From Antedon mediterranea (Eukaryota > Echinodermata > Crinoidea > Comatulida > Antedonidae), in contig NC_092672.1 in NCBI RefSeq assembly GCF_964355755.1, positions 30,934,501 through 30,998,500 of the forward strand: a DNA stretch of 64,000 nt, in the 5' to 3' direction. Shown here in pieces: positions 1 through 11,300 of the stretch. Positions within the stretch are counted from its first letter, which is position 1; every line of letters starts with the position of its first letter. The notes below the pieces were generated by a model. The model was not told the DNA's origin. It did no database searches and saw only the letters and a list, made by a program, of their open reading frames with translations. Position numbers and translations under genes: made by a program.

Positions 1-510
1 TCCAAGAGGATTCAAAAATGTTAAAATTCTGAAACAGATTTTAAAAAGTTAAAATCCATACATGTACAATAAATTAGAAAAATTTTAAAATTCAGTAAAA
101 ATGATCAGGTAAATAATTTTTTTTAGAACCAATTTCCCTTTAAATTAGAAAAATTATTAAAATAGCCTTTTCAGAAAGTATATCATTATTTTTGGGAAAC
201 AATATATCTTTCAGACCAAAGGTAAACCCTCTTTGACTCCTAATAAATCTATTGGTGATGCCACATACTTGATTAATAAAACATCATAAACAACTTTATA
301 AAGTGCGTTCAGTGCCTCAGTGGTCAATTAGAATACATGTTTACTTTACATAATAATCTGTTTATTACTGCTTTCAATCTAAATATGTGCTGGAAAACAA
401 AATATTATTTGTTTTAATAACTACAATTTATAGAGGGCGACGCTCTTTAAGTCAACGAATGAGCTAACATTACCATGGGCCAGCCGCAGTGGCATTGTTT
501 GTGCTCAACG
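1..510. other. AT-rich intergenic sequence, nothing recognised
   Basis: I see no open frame with domain character, no RNA gene and no clear repeat boundary here. The stretch is A/T-rich with short poly-T and poly-A runs. It lies downstream (3' side) of the minus-strand PAN-fibrinogen gene and directly abuts the foldback element. Confidence 0.5.
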
Positions 511-516
511 TAGAAT

Positions 517-1471
517 TATGGAACGCCGTTTACGCAACATTTCGATTATATGAATTTCATGACGCGTTATGTGAATGAAATGCATCGATATGAATTGAAT
601 GGCGCGAATGAAATGTGTTGAATTGAATGCTTCGAATTGAATATTTTGAATGAAATGTTTTAAATGAAATGTTTTGAATAAAAATGTTTTGAATAAAATG
701 TTTTGAATGAAATGTTTTGAATGAAATGTTTTGAATTGAATGTTTTGAATAAAATGTTTTGAATGAAAGGTTTTGAATGAAATGTTTTGAACGAAATGTT
801 TTGAATGAAATGTTTTGAATGAAATGTTTTGAACGAAATGTTTTGAATGAAATGTTTTGAATGAAATGTTTTGAATGAAATGTTTTGAATGAAATGTTTT
901 GAATTGAATGTTTTGAATAAAATGTTTTGAATGAAAGGTTTTAACCTGCGTACTCTTATCTCCTTTCCACGCTGCCTTTACAGAGAATCCTAACAGACCT
1001 GGGTTTGGAAATATGCATTCCACTGTTTCAGGTCTGTTAGGATTCTCTGTAAAGGATCCATATTGATGACAGCGTGGAAAGGAGATCAGGGTACCCAGGC
1101 TTAGGCATAAGAGATTGAGAAAAAAATCGCAAGCGGGAATGACATACGCCACCAATAGTTTGACTTTTTCAATTCAATTCACACATTTCATTCAAAACAT
1201 TTCATTCAAAACATGTCATTCAAAACATTTCATTCAAAACATTTCGTTCAAAACAATTTATTCAAAACATTTCATTCAAAACATTTCATTCAAAACATTT
1301 TATTCAAAACATTTTATTCAAAACATTTCATTCAAAACATTCAATTCAAAGCATTCAATTCAAAACATTTCATTCATATATCGCGTCATTCAATTCATAT
1401 CGATGCATTTCATTCTCATATCGCGTCATAAAATTCATATCATCGAAATGTTGCGTAAACGGCGTTCCATA
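517..1471. mobile_element. Foldback (long inverted repeat) element with 14-bp repeat arms
   Basis: The left end TATGGAACGCCGTTTACGCA is the reverse complement of the right end. Both are followed by long arms built from a 14-bp unit (ttttgaatgaaatg on the left, its complement on the right). The centre contains a second, more exact inverted pair (about 955-1003 against 1031-1092) around a loop of about 25 bp. The six bases tagaat occur immediately outside both ends (511-516 and 1472-1477), which fits a target-site duplication. Long apparent ORFs on both strands are by-products of the repeat and are not genes. No transposase is present, so it must have moved in trans, if it moved by transposition. 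Confidence 0.8.
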
Positions 1472-1477
1472 TAGAAT

Positions 1478-2090
1478 GGTATATAACGCTTACTAAAATA
1501 TCTCCTTACTTATGATGAAACATGTGCATAGGTGTGTTAGATTGCATTAGTTAATGTAATTTACCAAACAAATGAATTTTTAATCTAAACCGGATATAGC
1601 CTGCCCTCTATACTATTGAACAGTAAACTAATGCAACTTTCTAAGCTAAAAGTTGAACTTTCTAACGAAACTGTAGGTATTTTGTATTGAATGTATTTGA
1701 CTCTGCATAAGTTTTCAGTGTATATTATATGTATCAAATTTATGAACAATCAGTTCCCGAATAGGGCTAGACATGTTATGAATTATAATAATATTTGTTT
1801 CAGCCCCTGACAAATTGATAACGCTCGCCTCACAATGGTGGCGCTGTTTGCAAAATATTAAATTGATTAATTCAAACTGAGCATAAAAATTCTCGAACCT
1901 TTTTTTCTTATATTTTCTATATTATTTTCAATGTAATTTCTACTGTACTGATAGTGTATCTTCATAGAATTTATAATTATGGTTGATGGCAAACGTGCCA
2001 TGTTTAATGGCTCAAAATAGTTAAACTTATACTTGACATGCACGTATGCCTAGTGACCTCTATGATTTCCTACGCATTGCAATCGCAAAC
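1478..2090. other. Presumed 3' flank/UTR of PAN-fibrinogen gene
   Basis: This is AT-rich sequence between the foldback element and the stop codon of the minus-strand fibrinogen gene. It probably includes the 3' UTR of that gene. I could not find a convincing canonical polyadenylation signal on the minus strand, and I see no other feature. Confidence 0.4.
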
Positions 2091-2329
2091 TTATGTTCTT
2101 CTCAGTTTCATACTTGCCCGATAATATTGCTTAGTAGACTCGATGTCTGTCCACATGATGCCTCTATAATATGGTTTTACATAAAATTTACCGTTTAGGT
2201 TTGAATAGAGGCAATCGTTGAACCACCAGCCGCCCGAATATTTTATAGCACATTCACCATAAGCCCAGTTGTCATTGTCTTGATCTTTTGTTGAAAATTT
2301 CACTCTTTTGTGGTTTGTAAAAGAGTCGC
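2091..2329 (-). CDS. Exon 5 of PAN-fibrinogen gene: fibrinogen domain C-terminus
   Basis: This terminal exon follows a tattatag acceptor. It contains KFSTKDQDNDNW (calcium-binding loop region), CAIKYSGGWWFNDC (last disulphide pair), NLNGKFY, GIMW and the terminal RASMKLRRT before the stop. Its paralogue is the exon at 13509-13756, about half identical by eye. Confidence 0.9.
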
Positions 2330-5300
2330 CTATAATAGACATTTGATAGGTAAACGTTAGCTTAATAACGCTGGCTTACAGTATTTAAAAATACATGGAA
2401 TTCTATTTAATTAAGTGTCTTATCCGAGCTGGATGTAGAAGTGCATGACACAACCACGTATCTAAAGTGTATGGTTGCCATTCCATTGGTTGATTTAACA
2501 TCACATTTCGTGCAATGTTTTATCTCATTCCATCTAAAGACATGCCTATTGCACGTTCGCCTTTAGTAAAACATTTGGAAATGGCCAGCGCAGCAGGCCC
2601 GCCTGAATAACTTATGAAAGGAAACCCGTCACACTACTACTGTGGAGCGCATAGTGGGTTGACATTGCTCTACTCCCACGCTGAATTGTTGATGGATGAT
2701 GATGGAAGCGGCTGGTTGAAACTTTTTCTAGAACAGTACACTAGTAGGTGTGTTATAATGTTTATTCATTGATAGGGGAAGATTTTCAAGAGTTGAAATC
2801 TATTTTGTCAACTCATTTTGTTCATATCATACTAATAGAAGCCAGAAGAAAATGTTTTCACTAACAAGCTTTAAAGTCTAATTATATTTTCTATATTCCA
2901 AATTACATCGCAATAATTTACTTTTCTTACCCGTTTACTTACTGGTTCGTACATACCTTTGTTGCCAGCTATAAAGGATAAAAAGTCCATAACGTATTTT
3001 TTATCCTCGGATCCAACAGTGAAGTTAGAATACACAGCAAACCATCCCTTGTCCCCAAAATCAATCCGCAGATCATACGTAGCCGATGACGTCAGTTGAT
3101 GAAGGTATTCGTTTCCCAACCAGTATTCACCGCAAACTTCACCAAAACCATTTTTATAATCTTCCCACATACGATGAAAATCAACGGATCCATCATTCCG
3201 ATTCTGGATGACCTGCAAAACATTTGCTAAAATCATAACCACCTCAATTTTAAATTAAAATAAATTAACTCAAGAATTATGCGACTAGTATATCTATGTG
3301 ATGGCGCTAGTTACTCGCCGTTATGCCTGATTAATCAATAGAATGACGTATGCATAAAACTTAAAAGTAGACTTCCCCCAGTCTGTATTTATTGTCTTTT
3401 TTATACTAGTCCACCAGCCGACGTTCCGGTTTTTGTCTGAAAATACAAGCTCAAGTAGTATACGTATAAAACGCCATATGTGCCAAAAATCTTTATATTT
3501 TTACTAATATTAAGTCCAACTCCGTCTGGAACCCAGACTAGCATAAACGGTATAGATATATAGAAAGATGGGTACACACAGTACAATTTCGGATACCGTT
3601 AGACCAGTGTATGTAAACTGATGCAATTAACACTACATGCCACCGTAAAGTACGGGTGAATTTAAGTAATATTTTTGTTACTTTTTCCAGGAAAGAGTGA
3701 AAGTACTCTTTCACTCTTCCCTGCTTTTCTTTTCGAATGGTAAACGAGAGCACACTTACAGTATATAACAATCTTAAGTACAGTTATTGTTTCCATTTGT
3801 TTGGTTTGATTTCAAAATTGGTCATTTCGTTTCATTTTACCGATAATCTGTTACGTAGGCTACATTCTGTACTAATACGTATGTTTCCGTATACTATAGG
3901 CCTACACTTATTATAAGCACTGCATAGATCCATAATATATATAATAACCGTCTGAGCAGCATAGCTATACTTACCGTCTATCCACCGCCACCAGTCTCCA
4001 TATCACAAAACACTTCTTTGATTTCGCATGATTTACACACCTTGATCACATAGACACCGCTTTGTGCTGTTGGTAACACACTTTTAACTTCTGTACAATC
4101 GCGATACTATAGAGACAAACCAAAATGAGAATATAATTGTAAATTTACGAAAGCGTCTAAGTGCCATCCACTTTGCAATTTGTCAAGATAATGTATCTGG
4201 TCAAATCAACATAAATATGACTAGATTAACCACTGCTATCCTACATACATCCATGGATTAAGGAATAGAAGGATATGCATCAGTTTGAGATAAAAGCTTC
4301 CATGACTCTAGCCGACAGAGGACCGCCCACAATGTTACAAAATAAACACAGTTCAATTAACAGTCGTTAACAACGAAACGGTCGCGTGCCTAATATATTG
4401 TTACTGCACATATTTAAAACAACCTTTAAACTTGGTGGCTATGCTTTCGCGCGCTCTTATCTTGCTGGCGTGATTAATAGTTTATATTTTTAGCGCTAGC
4501 GAACGAACACAACTGTATACGACGAATTTAATATAACTTTCTGAATTCAATTAATTAAACGATCTCCAATAAATATTACAAGATTATTAATAAATGTAAT
4601 TACCAAATTAAGTACAAAATTGTTTGTAAATTGTAGTACACTTTGGGTTTAAACATTTTGCCATGTTCGAAATCTTCCGCGATTGATCTACGCTAATGTT
4701 TTTATGACACCCTTAAAGTAGCATTTTAGGACCTGTAGTAACCCTACATCTGAGACACCAAGTATTTGTTGTCTCAGCCTACATGTAAAATTACAAAATC
4801 AGCAAGAATACTATGCCCAGCCCTTCTAGGCTTACTAGTAAACTCTATGATTTGCCAAACATTGATATAGTCATAGGTAGGCCTATTGGTAGGCTAATCT
4901 TAATTGTAGTAGCTACACTGCGTGTAATCATGACCTGTATACTCATCGTTGTCTACTTCTTGTGAGAATAATAATACAATAATAGACAAGGTACTTTTAT
5001 GCTTTCGTTTGCCTTGCGTCTACTTTTCAAAACGAAACGAGCGCTAGAGAGTAGTAGAGTCAATGGTGACGTATCGCAACTATAGATATCCAGCCAATCC
5101 CGGATCAGGAATCACAGTTTTCATTTAATTAGGCCCGGTGATTGGATGTTATGTGGATGACATAACCACTAGCCTGGTACTAAAATTTAAATATAATCAT
5201 ATCGATAATTAAGGAGATTGATGAAGAAACCACTGCTTAGCCATATAGGCCTATTAAAAACACGTTTGTTGTACTTGTGACCAAAAGAACGTACATGGCC

Positions 5301-8300
5301 AAATGCATAATTTCTTATTCTATAGATTAACGCAAATTTTAATGGCAGGAGGTAGCAGACCAATATGATAATTCAAATATAAAAATCGCATATTTTATTA
5401 CTAGATGGTACGCTCGCTTCGCTCGCGTACCATCTAGTATTCGTGTCCACAGATGGTTCTCAAATACACAGTAATTTCAGCGTAAATAAAACTGGCGATT
5501 TCAAATGCACGACTATAAATACATTGTCGTTTACAGAAACGAATAAATAGACACGATGATTAATGTAGTCAACTAAAATTAGCACTCTGTGAATTAGGCC
5601 TACTTCCGAAGGAGAAAATTGTCCTAAAAATGAGTTCAAATTTTTTATTTGAACTCATTTAAACAAACCCAATTTGTGTTTTGTATATAACATTAGAGTT
5701 GAGAGATGGGAAAGAGGATGAGAAAAACAATTTTTAAATATATTCTTTATCCACTCAGTAACGAAATATTGTTTTAAATGTTTTATAGGCCTATCAATAA
5801 TATAACACTAAACACAGTAAAACATTTACGATTTAATACTTTTTTTAAACTGTCCCTGTTATAGTAAATAGTAAAGTACATGTAACGACACACCACTACG
5901 ACGTTTATATTTTGTATAATTATTAATTAATACAAACGTTGAGAAGCAACTGTCAGTAATAAAGTTTTTATTTGTATATGTATATTTATATGTGTTTATA
6001 TATCCAGCAGTAGAGCCACCCACAGTCATATTAATAAATTTTATTTGTACATGTGTTTATATATCGAACAGTAACCACATTCACAGTAAGAAAATTTCGA
6101 TTCAAATGGCGATCAAAAATGGTTAATACCTATTTACAATGTTATTGTCAAAGTATTGCAATACTATATCTCAGTTGTAAGTTTATTCTCCAAGGGTCCA
6201 TAGATTTACCTACTTGTGTTAAACCAAGGACTCATAAATTTACCTAAAACAAATTAAGCAAATCAATACATTTGTATAAACGTATATTAAATCTATCAAA
6301 ACAGTGTTTTTTAAAGAAAATCGGCCTGTCTTCAACATTATACTGGTGCTGTTCAACCGGTTTTCAGCTATTAAAAACAATTATCGTAGGAGGAGATAGG
6401 AAAATGTGAAGCATCTCCTCGTATTATTGTGTGCAGGTATTTTTCAAGAGGACATCCATTAGACAGTGTATACCACGATCGGAAAACACCCCTATGTGGG
6501 GGGCAAATCGTTGAACCTAAATTCGTTTTAATTGTCAATAACTAATTATCTACCTCAATTTAATTAGTAAACAGGGTTACATCAGGTGGTTGTTAGCAGG
6601 CCTAATTAAATATTTTAATTTTTAGAAGTTAGTGTACCGTATATTTCGGTGTATAAGTCGCACCTGTGTATAATAAGACGCACCCGACCCCTAACTGAGA
6701 GTAAAATATCGGTATTTATAATTTTGTATATCGTCGATGTATAAGACGGCCGCGCCCAGCCTCAACAAGAAGGGAAGTCCCCCATTCCGTCAGTTCTTTC
6801 TAACTTGTTATGAATGAGTTTCGCACCCGCAACATCGAGTGCATGACCGCACGTGTGTGTGGGCTAGCCTCGCTCGATCCTTTTATCGAGAGGTGCACGT
6901 TTTCACGGACAATCGTATTCGATTAGTATCTATGTATCCTAGAAGTGTGTACGCTAGGTCTATGCTATAATCAACTGGAGAATATACTAGTCGAATACTG
7001 TGTACACAATGTGGTTGCCAAGAAGGGCTCGCTCGCGCTGGGGGTACGACGGTCGTGCGTATAACTATAATACTATTCCAATCGTAAACGTCGTTTTAAA
7101 ATGAAATTTTATCAGAGCGCCTAAAACAGCTCCATAATGAACAAATCTTTTCATCATATTTAGTACAAAATCACGCTAAAATGCTTTGAAAACTAGCAGG
7201 TTGCTGTTACGCTAGTACACTGTAGCTAGGCTTACTCTTTAGACTTTAGTAATACTAATAGGCCTAGGCCTTACCTTAAAAAGCCCAGGCCTAGCCAACG
7301 AGGTGGCGATATCTGTGTGTTGAGGCATTTATGTTCGGTGTATAAGACGCACCCTTAATTTAGAGGTTAAATTTGCGTGTCAAAAGTGCGATTATACACC
7401 GAAATATACGCTACGTTATTATTTTTATTGTTTCATCCTCGCACACTCGATTTTTACACCTTTTCGGCCAAAAAAAATCATTAAAAAAACTTTTTTTTAA
7501 AGCGCCCTCAACGTAAAAAAAAACTTTTTCTTATTTCCGCCCCAAATTTTTGGCGAAATTAGGGGCGGCGGATGACAGCAAACAAACTATTTTTTTTTTG
7601 GCCTAATGTACACTAATTTGTTACTGAACTATGGAGAATTTTTTTTTCCGAAATGAAAGATGAATGAATGAATTACCAACTACTTAAAATTACCGGTCGT
7701 AAGAAAGTGTACTTTTCCGATTGTGATTGTGATGAAATTAAAACAGAATTCTTCAGCAATATATTGTTGTTGTCAATTAATCATCGACGTAGACATGTCA
7801 ATAGAACAATCAAACTGCGCATACGATTTCTATGGCTACGTTTTGTTCTCAAAATAGTAATAGTTGATTCGCAGCGTTCTATAGAGGGCCGCGGTTGGAG
7901 AAACAGAGTTTGCTTGATTGGCAGCAGTGCTTTAGTAAAGGCAAGCGCGTCGGAAAATCGTTTGATGTCACCGTCGATGCATATCCTTCTATTCCTTAAT
8001 CCATGATACATCCTACAGTCGAGGAATCTCCTTATAGTACGCATGTTTAATAAGGGATTAGGATTTCAGAGAACTATTTCCCAAAATCAAAGATCATTTT
8101 GACAATACCAACAAAGAGCCAGTAATTTAATATTTCGTGGAGACTAAACTAATTGAAAGTATCTTTATATAAAGTAAAAACATGTAAACATTTCCCTTGA
8201 GTTGCTGTTGGCCCCATTTGATCGTTCGGACGGTGTGATCTTATAATATTATTTTATAGTTACCTTTTCATTTTACATGACGCGATGACTTAGTTCAAGT

Positions 8301-11300
8301 CTAGAAATAATTCTGCGCATGCTTACAAAAATTTTAGAAAATTTAATATTACTAGAGAGTGAGCTCGCTTCGCTCACTCCCCCTCTAGGAAGTGTAGACG
8401 ATGGTTCTCGGAATGATAAAAATGTTCTCCTTGTACGTTTTCTGTCGGTTACCATTATTGAAAATGCTTGACATTCGTAAAACTAAACTACTCTGTTTCA
8501 CAGTGTTTTAGATGATTAATACCATTTTAAAGTATAGTGTTTATTGTTTGGTAGGGCCCTTTAGGGAGGCGGAGTTCATTTGAGGGGGGTGCTTATTCGA
8601 GGGATATATGTTAATTTTTTTAGTTTTAATAATATGGTAACATTTATAATCAAATGAAATCCTCTAATAGATATGAAAAGTGGTAAAAAAGAATAACAAA
8701 TGCTTGGTAAATTGTAGATAACAGTGAGATGAATTATTATTCAAAGTGATGTTTTATTGGAGAGGCGTTTATTCAAATAAATACCATCCTAATAATTATT
8801 AATACATTATTTAATTTAAACATCTTTTGAAACTAACCGCCGTGATAGAGTGGGCCCAAGAAAGAAGACATTACGGCTTGCAACATGGGCAGACATCTCG
8901 GTCCTAACGGGACACAGATAGCCTACAGTTATTCCTGCCAGCTTACTCAATCAACTATCGGGATTTCACTCGATTTTAAACAAAATGTCTTATCATCAAA
9001 TCTCCTGATGTAATTCTATAATATTATTTCCCACAATATATTCCGGTTCTTTATGGCCTATATTTAATTTGGTCTTTATTAATTTGCAATATAATTTTTA
9101 TTTTTTAACTACTGTACCTACACACACGCGCGGTCCGTTCCTAAAATAAACAAAAAACTGAAATGGCTATGCAACTTAAGCTCCAGTCCTACTATCGGGT
9201 TTTTTTTTTTCTTCCTTCTTCCTAAGGGACACTGTATTGATTGATGGAAATTGCCTGTGTCAGCTTTAGGGTCAAATCTATTATTTTAACTGCTCCCTTG
9301 TGTATAAAAGAGAGAAAATAGTTGAAACCAGGTTGTTGCAAGGTGAACCCGGAAATTACTTTGACCCGCGAAGAATTGAAATTGAGTTGAAAATCTACTG
9401 TTGAAATCATATAAATTTTGTTAAAAAACGCTTTATAATATCTTCCTAAGATAGAAATATGGAACAATAGCGTCGATGTGAAAACTAATGTTATCAAATC
9501 TACGTTTCGCTGTACATCTGAGATAGATAAGGTAGGAATCCAAGGCGGAGATTTGTACCGAAGTTTTTGCATTGTACTCGCCTATGTCAGAATTAACCAT
9601 AATTTATATATATATACTAACGTGGATGACAGATAAAGTGACTGTCATTGGACAATATCCTTCCGGGCGTTTGTACTTGACATCATCTGCGTATAGTCTG
9701 CAGGTGCGACTTGTTGCATCATACACCACGTGACTACAAGTTTTTGCAAAGCTGTGACATCGTTTTACACATGCAATCCTCGTCTTTACGTAAGACCACT
9801 CCAATACGGAATCAGTAAAGTCTATGTCAAGCTCTGTAGATGATGTTTGCAGATATCGCAAACATGAGGGCCCTGTGAATTTATAAAATGTAATTCATTG
9901 AAAATTTACGAGAAATTAAATAACAGTATTGACTGACTGGGTACATACGGGTTAAAATGTCGAAAATTCTTTAACTAAAATAGAATAAACCCGAATACCA
10001 CATACAAGTTTAATAATCAATGGACTGGCCATGTAATGCTTAGAATTTGCTTTTGAAGGGAAAAAAGTGTTCGCACTTTTTGATAACCTTTCGTATTTTT
10101 TATAAGGTTTTCGTATTTGGTAATAACTGCTGTCACAAAAGTTTTCGCACTAATTATTAAAGTGTTCACACTTTGTATTAACGTGTGGCATTTTGTAAAA
10201 ACTGCAGGTGTTTTTGTAATAACCTCTCGTAAATTTGTAATAACCCCACGCATTTGTAGTCGTGTGCAATGGTTGGTCGGTCGGTCGGTCAGTAAACACT
10301 AGCTTGAGCACGCGACTACAGCCATGTATATGGCCTTGTCTTCAATAACTGCTGTCGCATATTCTTATAACTGTAATAAAGTTGTAATACTTTGTAATAA
10401 CCTGTTACACTTTTTAATACTTTTAATGAAAAACATAATAATTTAAACTTGTTTCTCTCATAATGCCTTTTCGTACTACACAATGACCGATATCATTGAT
10501 CACACTTTCGATTGAAGAGAATTGTGCACATTCCCCTTTAACTTTAACATAAGATTGAAACTTCAATATCTCAATACAATATTATAGTACACTAACATAA
10601 TAATATTCTAAAAGTTAAATTTTAAACGAAACAGTTACAACAATTTTAATATGCTGGAAAAACCAATAACTTCAAATAATATAGTTAATTGTTGTTACAT
10701 AATATAAATATATTGCTATAACAAAGTTAATATAAAAACACAATTGCTAGAGTCCAATTGTAGATAAGGCTTTTATACTAATATTATACTTATACTAAAA
10801 CTCATTAAAATAGAATTTCCTGTAGTCTGCTTTGTACAGGAAAATGTCAATACATAAATATATTCAGTAGGCCATAAAATGTAATTATAAGATTTAAAAT
10901 GAGTGTAAGAAAATATAATATTGAGAGAGAACAAAACAAATTATTTATTTTTACCAAAAACTAGGTTAGATTTTGCATTGTTGTTAATAACAATTTTATT
11001 AGGCTTATTTATTTAAATTAATCGTTACAATAGTACATATCTATCACTAGAAGCAAACCAGTGAGTTTGTCTAACTGAAAATGCACGCTACATACAAAAT
11101 ATAAAATATGATGAGTGCGAAAAGAAATACGATGAATGCGAAAAGAAATACGATGAGTGCGAAAAGAAATACAACGAGTAAGAAAAGAAATGCGACGAGT
11201 ACGTAAAGAAATGCGATGAATACGAAAAGAAATGCGACGAGTACGTAAAGAAATACGACGAGTACGTAAAGAAATACGACACTAAACAAAGAAGACACGA

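Noticed and set aside
505-1474. ORFs of 216 and 119 codons in the foldback element
   Set aside because: They are composed almost wholly of the 14-bp repeat translated in rotating frames and have mirror frames on the other strand.
7668-8044. Overlapping opposed ORFs in intron 2
   Set aside because: No recognisable domain in either strand and no splice context; left as unassigned sequence.
8352-9617. Segmental duplication of intron 2 as explanation for the match to 18.9-24.95 kb
   Set aside because: The homology stops at Helitron-like ends (CTAG|T and A|TCTATATATAAA) and the neighbouring exons are not copied, so transposition is the simpler reading.
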